Positions 34,565 to 43,279 of a stretch of 64,000 nucleotides of DNA are shown in pieces. Origin of the DNA: CBFIGX01 sp965662265 (GTDB lineage Bacteria; Bacteroidota; Bacteroidia; Flavobacteriales; UBA7430). The stretch is from positions 1-64,000 of the forward strand of contig CBFIGX010000008.1 in assembly GCA_965662265.1 (NCBI GenBank), given 5' to 3'. Each line of letters starts with the position of its first letter. The first letter of the stretch is position 1. The notes under the pieces were generated by a model. It was not told the origin of the DNA, did no database searches, and saw only the letters and a list, made by a program, of their open reading frames with translations. The translations under genes were made by a program, and so were the position numbers.

Positions 34565-35421
34565 TGAATAAACTTACATATTACATACTAATACTCTTTT
34601 ATATTTTCAGTACAGAGATAAATGCTCAATCAGAACGTAAAATCACACGTAAAGGAAATAGCGCCTATGAATCTGGTAAATTTGTAGATGCTGAATTAAA
34701 TTATAAGAAGGCTCTTGCCGAAAATAACAACTTGATAGAAGCTGAGTTTAATTTAGGAGACGCTTTAGTTAAACAAGAGCGTTATGATGAAGCTATAACC
34801 TCATTTGAAAAAGTTATAAAAGATTCTGACAACCCTAATTTGAAAGCCGAAGCACTTCATAACAAAGGTAATGTATTATTGCAAAAACAAGATCTAGAAG
34901 CCGCAGTTGATGCCTATAAAGAATCTTTAAAGATTAATCCTAAAGACAATGAAACTAGGTATAATTATCTTTATGCAAAAAAGCAACTAGAGGAACAAGA
35001 GAAAAAAGATCAGAGCGATCAGAATCAAGATCAAAACGAAGACCAAGAAGATAAAGAAGATAAAGAAGACAAAGAAGAGAAAGAAGACAAAGAAGAGAAT
35101 AAAGAAAATCAACAAAATCAAGACAATTCAGACGAACAAAATGAGAATTCTGAAAAAGAAAATAACGAACAACAAGACTCCAAAGAGGATGGAGAAAATG
35201 ATGAGTCTCAAAATAATAATGAGCAAGATCAAAAGAATTCTGGAGAAACAGATGGTGAGAATGAAGAACAAAAAGAAACAAAACCTCGCGAAAATAAATT
35301 AAGTGCAGAAGAAGCAAAGAAATTATTAGAAGCTCTAAATCAACAAGAAGAAAAAGTTCAAGAAAAACTTAACAAAATGAAGCTCAAAGGAAAGAAAATT
35401 AAAATTGAAAAAGATTGGTAA
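34564..35421 (+). CDS. batC: BatC, TPR protein with acidic low-complexity tail
   Basis: This is a 285-residue exported protein (signal peptide to about residue 23, INAQ). Three tetratricopeptide repeats cover about 25-140. Residues about 145-250 are almost entirely Glu, Asp, Lys, Asn and Gln, with a short repeated unit built from GAAGATAAA. A conserved helical segment with KLSAEEAKKLLEALNQQE closes the protein. This architecture matches BatC of other Bacteroidota; the tail length probably varies by repeat slippage. Confidence 0.88.
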   Translation: MNKLTYYILILFYIFSTEINAQSERKITRKGNSAYESGKFVDAELNYKKALAENNNLIEAEFNLGDALVKQERYDEAITSFEKVIKDSDNPNLKAEALHNKGNVLLQKQDLEAAVDAYKESLKINPKDNETRYNYLYAKKQLEEQEKKDQSDQNQDQNEDQEDKEDKEDKEEKEDKEENKENQQNQDNSDEQNENSEKENNEQQDSKEDGENDESQNNNEQDQKNSGETDGENEEQKETKPRENKLSAEEAKKLLEALNQQEEKVQEKLNKMKLKGKKIKIEKDW

Positions 35422-35429
35422 TTTTCAAT

Positions 35430-37175
35430 ATGAAAAAACAACTACTCACCACCATATTTTTTTTGTGTACAATCCTTTCATTAGTTGCACAAAACTCATT
35501 TACAGCCTCTATAAATAAAAATAAGGTAGGTATAAACGAACAGTTTAGCCTAACTTTTACTGTTAATGCGTCAAGTAAAAATTTCACACCTCCTAATCTC
35601 TCAAATTTTATAGTACTTAGTGGCCCAAACACATCTTCTAGCACCACAATCATAAATGGGAAAATTAGCAAAGAAAACTCCTTTACTTACTATCTTAGAG
35701 CCAAGAAGATTGGTATTTTCACTATCACTTCAGCAAGCATATTCGTAGATGGTAAAAAACTTAGATCTAATAACATTACTGTTCAAGTACTTAAGTCTAG
35801 CCCTAAACCTAAAAACAGTAATAGTCCAGAAGCTATAGCACGTGAAAACGTATTTCTATCACTTGATTTAAGTAACAGCTCACCATATATTGGAGAACAA
35901 ATTACAGCTACCTACAAACTGTATTTCAAACAAGAAATTAGCTCTCCAGAATTGATAGAAAACCCAAGTTATACTGGTTTCTGGCATGAAGACTTTGACT
36001 TAGGAGAAAATTACCCCATAAAAAATGAAGTAATAAATGGTGTAAAGTACCAAGTTGCAACATTAAAATTACTTACACTTATACCACAAAGGGGAGGAGT
36101 ACTTACAATTGAGCAAATGGAATTAGATGTTCCAGTTCATATACCAACTAATCAAAGAGATTTTTTTGGTAGAAGGAGAACAAGAACAATCAATATAAAT
36201 TGTGCCACAGGTGATAAGAAAATAAATGTAAAGCCATTACCTATTCAAGGTAAACCCAATAATTTTAGTGGAGCAGTTGGTCAATTCAAATTTACTACGA
36301 AATTAGATAGAAATACAATAAATACTAATGAGTCTGCAACACTATCACAAAGAATTAGTGGAGAAGGAAATTTAAGGATGATAGAGATGCCAAAATTTCA
36401 AATCCCTAACAATATTGAATCCTATGAACCAAAATATAAGGAAAGTATAGCCGTTCGGAAAAATGGTTTGAAAGGTTTTAAAAGGGAGGAGTCGTTGTTA
36501 ATACCCAGAAATAAAGGAGCATACAAAATTCCAAGTGTTAGTTTTAGCTACTTTGACCCGTCTAAGCAAAAATACATAACTGAAACAAGTTCACCCTATG
36601 TATTAACTGTAGAAGGAGATTCATTAGATAACTCAAACACTGTAGTTGTTAACAATATTCAAAAAGAAGACGTTAATTTTATTGGCAAAGACATCTTGTA
36701 TATCAAAACAAATACTGGAGACTTAAAGCAAACCAGTATTTCATTATTCAATAAACCAATTTACTCTTTCGTTATATATTTATTGATTGTATTGATTATG
36801 GCTTCAATAATAGTATCTATCTTGCTAAGAAATGAAGTTATTGACCCAAGTAAGTGGTCTAAAAGAAGAGCATCCAAAAAAGCTTTAATTGCTTTAAAAA
36901 TCAACAGCAATGAAAATATATATACAGACATAGAAAAAGCCCTTGAATTATTCTTCAAACTGAAATGGAAAATTGATAGATCAAAATTTAATAAGGATCA
37001 TATTCAAATATTCTTAAAAAACAAACAGGTAGAAGAAACACTAACTATAGAGTTAATTGAGATTTTAGAATATTGTGAAATGTCTCGTTTTACCAACTCT
37101 ACAAATGAATCAGACTCTTTAAATATAAAAAAGAGGGTGGAAATATTGATTGATAAACTTGAAAATTACAACTAA
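35430..37175 (+). CDS. batD: BatD, oxygen tolerance protein
   Basis: This is a 581-residue BatD protein with a signal peptide (to about residue 22), several beta-sandwich domains in the periplasm, a membrane helix near residue 450 and a cytoplasmic helical tail. The block beginning PYIGEQITATYKLYF and the stretch SGEGNLRMIEMP are typical of the family. I use the ATG at 35430, nine bases after batC, since it opens directly into a signal peptide. The stop overlaps batE by one base. Confidence 0.9.
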   Translation: MKKQLLTTIFFLCTILSLVAQNSFTASINKNKVGINEQFSLTFTVNASSKNFTPPNLSNFIVLSGPNTSSSTTIINGKISKENSFTYYLRAKKIGIFTITSASIFVDGKKLRSNNITVQVLKSSPKPKNSNSPEAIARENVFLSLDLSNSSPYIGEQITATYKLYFKQEISSPELIENPSYTGFWHEDFDLGENYPIKNEVINGVKYQVATLKLLTLIPQRGGVLTIEQMELDVPVHIPTNQRDFFGRRRTRTININCATGDKKINVKPLPIQGKPNNFSGAVGQFKFTTKLDRNTINTNESATLSQRISGEGNLRMIEMPKFQIPNNIESYEPKYKESIAVRKNGLKGFKREESLLIPRNKGAYKIPSVSFSYFDPSKQKYITETSSPYVLTVEGDSLDNSNTVVVNNIQKEDVNFIGKDILYIKTNTGDLKQTSISLFNKPIYSFVIYLLIVLIMASIIVSILLRNEVIDPSKWSKRRASKKALIALKINSNENIYTDIEKALELFFKLKWKIDRSKFNKDHIQIFLKNKQVEETLTIELIEILEYCEMSRFTNSTNESDSLNIKKRVEILIDKLENYN

Positions 37176-37921
37176 TGCAGAGAATTATTTACATACTTTT
37201 TGCTCTGAATGTTATTGTAAACGCCCAAAGTGTGGAGCAATTCGAAAGAGCTGCAAACTATTATGATCAAGAAGAGTATACAAAAGCATTAAATGAATAT
37301 ACAAGAATTGCTGACAGTGGTCTGAATTCTAATGAACTGTATTATAACATTGCGAACTGCTATTTTAAGTTAAATCAATTAGCTCCATCTATACTGTATT
37401 ATGAGAAAGCTTTAAAATTATCTCCATTTGATGAAGAAAGTCTATTTAATTTATCCATTGCTAAGCTACAATTGGTGGATAAAATTAAAGAAATTCCAGT
37501 ACCATTTCATCTCCAATTAATTAATTCAATTGTACGATTGTGTTCTCTTCAAACATGGTCTGTTCTTAGCCTTATTTTTTTAAGTCTATTTACCGTAACT
37601 TTAATGCTCTTACTTTTTGTAGATAAAAGGAATATTATTTCAAGAAAGAGTCTGTTGCTAAGTGGTGTCTCATTTTTAATTTTTGCCATAATAAGTTTCA
37701 ATGCAGCATACTATACTGATACTCACACCAAGGTTGAGGCTATATTAATGATTGATAATGCATATGTAAAGAGTGCGCCAGCAAAACAGAGTAAAGATTT
37801 ATTTATTCTTCACGAAGGCACAAAGATGGAAGTGATAGAATCTTTTGATCAATGGACTAAAATTAAACTATCTGACGGTATGATTGGTTGGCTTAAATCA
37901 CATACAATTACAACAATTTAA
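37175..37921 (+). CDS. batE: BatE, TPR protein with SH3-like domain
   Basis: This is a 248-residue protein, last in the Bat operon. A signal peptide (to about residue 17) is followed by TPR repeats (about 18-105), two membrane helices (about 130-150 and 160-180) and a C-terminal bacterial SH3-like domain with VKSAPAKQSKDLFILHEGT and DGMIGWL. Its last 14 bases overlap the end of the convergent methyltransferase gene. Confidence 0.88.
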   Translation: MQRIIYILFALNVIVNAQSVEQFERAANYYDQEEYTKALNEYTRIADSGLNSNELYYNIANCYFKLNQLAPSILYYEKALKLSPFDEESLFNLSIAKLQLVDKIKEIPVPFHLQLINSIVRLCSLQTWSVLSLIFLSLFTVTLMLLLFVDKRNIISRKSLLLSGVSFLIFAIISFNAAYYTDTHTKVEAILMIDNAYVKSAPAKQSKDLFILHEGTKMEVIESFDQWTKIKLSDGMIGWLKSHTITTI

Positions 37922-39092
37922 CTCTAGAGCAGTAAATCAATTTTTTGGTTTTATCCATTAGGGTAGTTGCGAATAATTGTAGCTCACCTCCTTCTTTAAT
38001 TTTCAACTTCTTTCTGAGCTCTATTGGGCTTTGAGGGTAATTCCTACAGGCAATGTTAATTTTATCGCCAACTATTTTTTTAACCAATTTTTTATCAGAA
38101 TTTAATACATCAATAATTTGGAATACTTTGCCAGGGAATGTAGAGATTAATTTATCAGAAGTATAAAGATGTGAATGAATATGTAATTTTTGTAAATTAA
38201 ACTTAAGAGCTATGGATTTAAATGCACCGGCTTTCATTATGCTGGCATTTGCTTCATATAAATACTTTTTTGGAAAAGCATATTCCACGACATTCTTAGA
38301 TTCATCTATAAAATTAAACTCAAAATATTCTTGAGTTTCTTGAGTTATATTTACACATTTAATTTTAGGGGAACTCAAATAGTCTGTTTGAGAATCTAGT
38401 AGAAATAACAATTCTTTACACTCATTTTTAACAGACAATACATGAACCTCTTTTACACTTTTAAGTTCTCCTAGTGCTAGTTTAATATCTAATAGAGGAG
38501 AGGCTTTAATTAGTAGATGCTTTACTTTCTTTAATATTTCATCTTGATGGAATACAATATTGGGTTTACAATCTGATAATTTAAATACTTTGGCACCAGA
38601 TTTCCTGCGAACAGGGTCTATATATGCCCAATTGTAAATTATTTTTGATTTTAATAGATGTTTAAATCCATCGCAAGTATTAATATTAATGTTCGTAGCC
38701 TTTAGTAGGTTAAAATTATACGCACATATTTCTGCTAAATTAGAGTTAGACTCACAGTAATCGACATGTATGTTTTTTAGAGAAAAGTAGAAAGTATCTA
38801 CTCCAAATCCTGCTGTAAGATCAATTCCTATGCCGCTATGCAGTATTTCTGTTTTGTATTTAGCAGTAGCTTGAGAAGAACATTGCTCTAGCGACAATCT
38901 AACAGGATATAGCAACTTACTTGTACCGTACCACAATGGTAACTTTTTTTTAGCGATTTGAATACCTACAATCTGTTGAGTGATATACTTCATGTCCCAA
39001 CCTGGAAACTTTATAGCCTGCAGCGCAACCAAGTGAGGTGGTGAATCGATGTGAGACTTTACAAATAAATGTTGTTCATCAGAAAGATGCAT
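37908..39092 (-). CDS. THUMP-like class I methyltransferase
   Basis: This is a 394-residue SAM-dependent methyltransferase-like protein of a Bacteroidota family annotated as THUMP-like. The SAM site is GIDLTAGFGVDTFYFS, the acidic loop is CESN, and YIDPVRRKSG stands where a catalytic NPPY-type loop is expected. The C-terminal domain is the THUMP-like part. An RNA target is likely but unproven. It overlaps the upstream gene's stop by one base. Confidence 0.78.
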   Translation of the reverse strand: MHLSDEQHLFVKSHIDSPPHLVALQAIKFPGWDMKYITQQIVGIQIAKKKLPLWYGTSKLLYPVRLSLEQCSSQATAKYKTEILHSGIGIDLTAGFGVDTFYFSLKNIHVDYCESNSNLAEICAYNFNLLKATNININTCDGFKHLLKSKIIYNWAYIDPVRRKSGAKVFKLSDCKPNIVFHQDEILKKVKHLLIKASPLLDIKLALGELKSVKEVHVLSVKNECKELLFLLDSQTDYLSSPKIKCVNITQETQEYFEFNFIDESKNVVEYAFPKKYLYEANASIMKAGAFKSIALKFNLQKLHIHSHLYTSDKLISTFPGKVFQIIDVLNSDKKLVKKIVGDKINIACRNYPQSPIELRKKLKIKEGGELQLFATTLMDKTKKLIYCSRVKLL

Positions 39093-39661
39093 TATCTATT
39101 CCTATAATTAAATCCAATGGTTAAAGTAAATCGATGACCTGTCCTGTAAGTAGATTTAATTTCTTGTCCTAATGTAGAATCAAATTCATCTCTTTGTCGT
39201 TGCGTAGATGGTACCCAGGCTATATTTATAGGGATGTTTACATTACCTGCTTTAATTGTTCTACCAGCTCCTATCACAAGACCTGCTCCGGCTAAAGACA
39301 AGTTAGGGCCAACTGCAATTTCATAACCATCTCCCCAGCGAGCACCAAAGAGACCTGTCAAGCTTGGTAAAAATAATCCGTGTTCTAATCCGCCAATAAA
39401 AACTACACCCTCTATAAGTCCTGCAAAGTTTTCATCTCCCATAATATGGGTTTCAAACTGATAACCAAATTGCGAGATTATATTGGAATTATAACCGAAT
39501 TTTTCGTTCAATTGATCACGAATATCTCCATTAGTTAGTATCGTTATTCCTACTCTAGGGCCAGATAGATTCTGAATAAAATCTGAACCAGAGTCATATT
39601 GCTGGGCATTCAACCATTGGGTAGAAATAAGCAATAGTAATAATAGATATAATCTTTTCAT
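39092..39661 (-). CDS. Predicted secreted or outer-membrane protein
   Basis: This is a 189-residue protein with a clear signal peptide (to about residue 19, LNAQ). The mature part alternates hydrophobic and polar residues, is glycine-rich and ends on an aromatic-containing strand (LTIGFNYRN), which suggests a small outer-membrane beta structure. I do not recognise a named family. It lies in one minus-strand run with rsmE and the DUF4159 gene. Confidence 0.65.
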   Translation of the reverse strand: MKRLYLLLLLLISTQWLNAQQYDSGSDFIQNLSGPRVGITILTNGDIRDQLNEKFGYNSNIISQFGYQFETHIMGDENFAGLIEGVVFIGGLEHGLFLPSLTGLFGARWGDGYEIAVGPNLSLAGAGLVIGAGRTIKAGNVNIPINIAWVPSTQRQRDEFDSTLGQEIKSTYRTGHRFTLTIGFNYRNR

Positions 39662-39671
39662 GGATAAGTGT

Positions 39672-40331
39672 TTAGTGTGTAAAGACGTATTCTAATATAT
39701 TAGCTCCCATCTGTAAAGCTAATAATCTAATATTATCTGAATCATTATGTACCTCTTGATCCTCCCAACCATCACCTAAATCACTTTCATAACTGTAAAA
39801 ACAAACCAATCTACCTTCGAAAATAATACCATAACCTCTAGAAGGCTGATTATCATGTTCATGAATTTTAGGCAGTCCATTTTCGAAAGAATATTCTTGA
39901 TGATAAATAGGGTGAGAAAAGGGGAGTTCTACAAAATCTAATTCGGGGAATACCTTTTTCATTTCAGGTCTTATAAACACATCCATTCCATAATTGTCAT
40001 CTATATGTAGAAAACCTCCTGCACACAAATAATTTCGTAAATTTTCTGCTTCATCAACCGAGAAAACAACATTGCCATGACCAGTCATATGTACAAAAGG
40101 ATATTGAAATATATCGTCACTACCAACATCTACAATATCATAAGTAGGATGTATGTTGATGTTCAAGTTACGCTTAGTAAAATGAATTAAGTTAGTTAAT
40201 GAAGTGGGATTAGCATACCAATCACCACCACCATTGTATTTTAATACAGCTATTTTAGAGCTATAATTTACTGAACTCACTAATACTAATAAAAGTGTCA
40301 GATATATGAGTATGTTTTTTATTCTATTCAT
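39672..40331 (-). CDS. DUF4159 protein, exported
   Basis: This is a 219-residue protein with a hydrophobic N-terminal segment (about 5-22) and a DUF4159 domain. Visible conserved blocks are LKYNGGGDWYANP, FVHMTGHGNV, LRNYLCAGGFLHIDDNYGMD and FSHPIYH. The fold is related to class I glutamine amidotransferase-like domains, but no catalytic triad is evident and the role is unknown. Its start overlaps the end of rsmE by eight bases. Confidence 0.85.
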   Translation of the reverse strand: MNRIKNILIYLTLLLVLVSSVNYSSKIAVLKYNGGGDWYANPTSLTNLIHFTKRNLNINIHPTYDIVDVGSDDIFQYPFVHMTGHGNVVFSVDEAENLRNYLCAGGFLHIDDNYGMDVFIRPEMKKVFPELDFVELPFSHPIYHQEYSFENGLPKIHEHDNQPSRGYGIIFEGRLVCFYSYESDLGDGWEDQEVHNDSDNIRLLALQMGANILEYVFTH

Positions 40332-41025
40332 TTGCTATTGCTAGTGTTGTTGCAGCTATAATCCCTGCAGTTTCAGTTCTTAATCTAGAACTTCCAAAAC
40401 TTATTGGAACTATACCTTGTGATTTTGATTTATCAAGTTCATCTGGGGTAAAATCTCCTTCAGGGCCAATAATTATAATTGATTTTTTTGAGCTTATTTT
40501 ACTACAAAGGATTTTTTCACCATCAAAGCAGTGAGCAATATATGCGTCTGATTCAATTAGGTCTAAACTAGAAATGAAAGCGTCAAATTTAACGGCTTGA
40601 TTTAAAATAGGAATTTTAGCCTTTATAGATTGTTTGCATGCAGATAATATTACTTTTTCTAAACGATCATTATTTAGAATACGTCTCTCTGATTTTTCGC
40701 AAATAATAGGAGTTATTTCATCAACACCAACTTCTGTAGCTTTCTCCACAAACCACTTCATTCTATCTATATTTTTTGTTGGGGCAATGGCAATATGCAA
40801 ATTATAATTTCTCTTTTTTTCTTTCCAAGATTTAAGAATTTTAAACCCTACTTTTTTTGACGAGGCGATACTAATTTTTGCTTCATAAAAAGAACCAATG
40901 CCATCAATAAGATGAATTGTATCTCCTTCTTGTTTACGCAGAACTTTAACACAGTGATTAGACTCAACTGGATTTAGATAATAATTATCATCAGATAGTG
41001 TAGAACAGTAGAATAATTGCATCAA
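40324..41025 (-). CDS. rsmE: RsmE, 16S rRNA m3U1498 methyltransferase
   Basis: This is a 233-residue SPOUT-class methyltransferase that modifies U1498 of 16S rRNA. An N-terminal PUA-like domain with HCVKVLRKQEGD comes first; the knotted SAM domain has ATEVGVDEITPIICEKSER, IIGPEGDFTPDEL and SFGSSRLRTETAGI. It opens a minus-strand operon with the DUF4159 gene, separated from pckA by a terminator. Confidence 0.94.
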   Translation of the reverse strand: MMQLFYCSTLSDDNYYLNPVESNHCVKVLRKQEGDTIHLIDGIGSFYEAKISIASSKKVGFKILKSWKEKKRNYNLHIAIAPTKNIDRMKWFVEKATEVGVDEITPIICEKSERRILNNDRLEKVILSACKQSIKAKIPILNQAVKFDAFISSLDLIESDAYIAHCFDGEKILCSKISSKKSIIIIGPEGDFTPDELDKSKSQGIVPISFGSSRLRTETAGIIAATTLAIANE

Positions 41026-41033
41026 ACGAAAAT

Positions 41034-41065
41034 AAAAAAAAGCTCACTTACGAGAGCTTTTTTTC
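41034..41065 (-). terminator. Terminator after pckA
   Basis: AGCTC (41041-41045) and GAGCT (41054-41058) with flanking A and T runs extend the stem to about ten pairs. On the minus strand a long T run follows. It lies 13 bases beyond the pckA stop codon. Confidence 0.75.
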
Positions 41066-41077
41066 TAATTTATATTT

Positions 41078-42691
41078 TTAAGCTAGTACAGTAGCATTTG
41101 GAGCCGACCTTAATATTTCCTCATTAGCATAATCAGAAAATTGCACAAAATTTTCATTAAATGCATCGGCTAACTCATTTGCTTTTATATCATACAAGTT
41201 TGGATCATTCCAAGTATTTTTAGGTGATAATATGTCTGTGGGAACATTTGGGCAGGTGTCTGGCATACTTAAGCCAAAAACACTATGTGTTGTGTAAGAC
41301 ACCTTGTTTAATTCACCATTTAATGCTGCAGATATCATTGATCTAGTGTGTTTTAACTTTAGTCTAGAGCCCACACCATATTCACCTCCGGACCATCCTG
41401 TATTAACAAGCCATACATTCACATTGTTTAAAGACATTTTTTCGCCAAGCATCTCTGCATATCGAATAGGGTGCAGAGGCATAAATGGCGAGCCAAAGCA
41501 TGCTGAAAATGTTGTTTGCGGCTCTGTAACTCCAGTTTCTGTGCCAGCAACTTTTGCTGTATAACCAGAAATAAAATGAAACATGGCCTGACCAGGAGTA
41601 AGTTTGGAGATAGGCGGCAAGACACCAAAAGCATCACAAGTTAAAAAGAAAATATTCTTTGGTATTGGTCCAGTAGATGGGATTTGAATATTACTAATAT
41701 GATGTATTGGATAACTTACTCGAGTGTTTTCTGTTTTAGATCCGTCGGTATAGTCTGGCTCATTAGTTCCTTCTTTAAATGAGATGTTCTCCAATAATGC
41801 GCCTGATTTTATGGCATTGAATATATCTGGCTCTTTATCTTCATTAAGATCTATGCATTTTGCATAGCAACCACCTTCAAAATTAAATACTTCATCAGCA
41901 GACCATCCATGTTCGTCATCACCAATTAAAGCTCTATTAGAATCTGCAGATAAGGTTGTTTTACCTGTTCCTGACAAACCAAAGAATAATGCTGTGTCAT
42001 TCATTTTACCAACGTTGGCTGAACAATGCATAGACAAGACATTTTTTTCTACTGGTAGCACCAAATTTAAAGCAGAAAAAATTCCTTTTTTTATTTCACC
42101 TGTGTATCCTGTTCCTCCAATAAGAATTGTTTTTTTAGTAAAATTTAAGATTGCAAAATTATGCTGACGTGTACCATCTAATTCTGGCACTGCTTTAAAG
42201 CCTGGTGCATTAACAATAAGCCATTCAGAGTTGAAAGTCTCAATTTGAGTACCTGTTGGTCGGATAAACATATTATCTGCAAATAAATTTGACCAAGGAT
42301 GTTCATTAATAACCGTAAGAGGTAATTTATGAGAATCACTGGCGCAAGCAAAGGCATTTCTAGCGTAAATCTCTTTACCAGACAAATAGTTCATCATTTT
42401 ACTATATAATCCATCAAATTTATCTGAATCAAATGGAATGTTAACATCACCCCACCATACTAAATCACTACTAATGGTATCTTTTACGATAAATCTATCC
42501 TTTGGAGATCTTCCGGTAAATTCGCCTGTGTCAATGGCAAGTGCACCAGTGTTTGAGAGTATCCCCATTTTTTTGTTTAGAGTAATAGAAACCAAATCTT
42601 CTGACTTCAAATTCCAATGTACCGTAGTATTGTTAATACCGTATTCGGATATTGATTGGGAAGAAGCTTTTAAACCATTCTCAATGTTCAT
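41078..42691 (-). CDS. pckA: ATP-dependent phosphoenolpyruvate carboxykinase
   Basis: This is a 537-residue ATP-using PEP carboxykinase, which turns oxaloacetate into PEP for gluconeogenesis. FTGRSPKDRFIV opens the substrate site, the kinase loop is FFGLSGTGKTTLSAD, and DDEHGWS with FNFEGGCYAK gives the metal-binding residues. Length matches the family. The 5' leader is low-complexity, built from TTTTGTG-like units just before the start codon. Confidence 0.96.
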   Translation of the reverse strand: MNIENGLKASSQSISEYGINNTTVHWNLKSEDLVSITLNKKMGILSNTGALAIDTGEFTGRSPKDRFIVKDTISSDLVWWGDVNIPFDSDKFDGLYSKMMNYLSGKEIYARNAFACASDSHKLPLTVINEHPWSNLFADNMFIRPTGTQIETFNSEWLIVNAPGFKAVPELDGTRQHNFAILNFTKKTILIGGTGYTGEIKKGIFSALNLVLPVEKNVLSMHCSANVGKMNDTALFFGLSGTGKTTLSADSNRALIGDDEHGWSADEVFNFEGGCYAKCIDLNEDKEPDIFNAIKSGALLENISFKEGTNEPDYTDGSKTENTRVSYPIHHISNIQIPSTGPIPKNIFFLTCDAFGVLPPISKLTPGQAMFHFISGYTAKVAGTETGVTEPQTTFSACFGSPFMPLHPIRYAEMLGEKMSLNNVNVWLVNTGWSGGEYGVGSRLKLKHTRSMISAALNGELNKVSYTTHSVFGLSMPDTCPNVPTDILSPKNTWNDPNLYDIKANELADAFNENFVQFSDYANEEILRSAPNATVLA

Positions 42692-42822
42692 CTTTTTGTG
42701 TTTTGTGTTTTGTTTTGTGTAACTAAATAGGCTACAAATCTATTTATTTCTTTTAAGATTAAATAGTGTAATTAAATTTAGTTATTAAACATTTTTTTCA
42801 CACACAACACTAATTTTGAAAT

Positions 42823-42852
42823 AAAAAAAGCTCCCTAAGGGAGCTTTTTTTA
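42823..42852 (-). terminator. Terminator after the DUF4476-like gene
   Basis: AGCTCCC (42829-42835) and GGGAGCT (42839-42845) form a perfect stem around a TAA loop, flanked by A and T runs on both sides, so it could work in both directions. On the minus strand it follows the DUF4476-like gene, overlapping its stop codon. Confidence 0.8.
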
Positions 42853-43200
42853 TTTCTTGATGTTCTTTTCAATAACCGCAATTTCGTTATCGGAAAATTG
42901 ACTAGTAATTCGCTTTAAGTTTTCCTTATCATAAATAGTATGATATACTTCGTGTGTTAGAGAAACTTTAAGTTTTCTTTCTGAAAGCAATCCAAGACAT
43001 TTATTTAACTGATCTACAGAGAAACACTCTCTATTCATATAATCTTTTATCAGTTTAAATTTTTTGCTATCAGAGAATTTAATATCAATAGACTCATAAA
43101 GAGTAACAAACCGTTCATTTGAAACTGGAGTATCACAGTTAGCAGCAAAAGTATTGGCCATGAATAGTATTGAAAAAAGAAAAATTGAGAAGCGTATCAT
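42850..43200 (-). CDS. Small exported DUF4476-like protein
   Basis: This is a 116-residue protein with a signal peptide (to about residue 19, TFAAN). The mature part matches the helical pattern of DUF4476 domains: a FSDSKKFKLIKDYM helix, CFSVDQLNKCLGLLS, and a final helix with YDKENLKRI and FSDNEIAVI. Function is unknown. It is a single gene, divergent from the saccharopine dehydrogenase-like gene. Confidence 0.7.
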   Translation of the reverse strand: MIRFSIFLFSILFMANTFAANCDTPVSNERFVTLYESIDIKFSDSKKFKLIKDYMNRECFSVDQLNKCLGLLSERKLKVSLTHEVYHTIYDKENLKRITSQFSDNEIAVIEKNIKK

Positions 43201-43279
43201 ATCGTAATTTTTTAAACATTTTTAGATTACAAATCTATAAAAAATAATATATATTCGCTCATACAAATACACCAAGCTT

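Noticed and set aside
35030..35110. Short tandem repeats as a CRISPR or regulatory array
   Set aside because: They are in-frame acidic codons of batC with no spacers.
34955..35317. Minus-strand Leu-rich 120-codon ORF resembling a membrane protein
   Set aside because: It is the antisense reading of the acidic batC repeat region, which always gives Leu- and Phe-rich codons.
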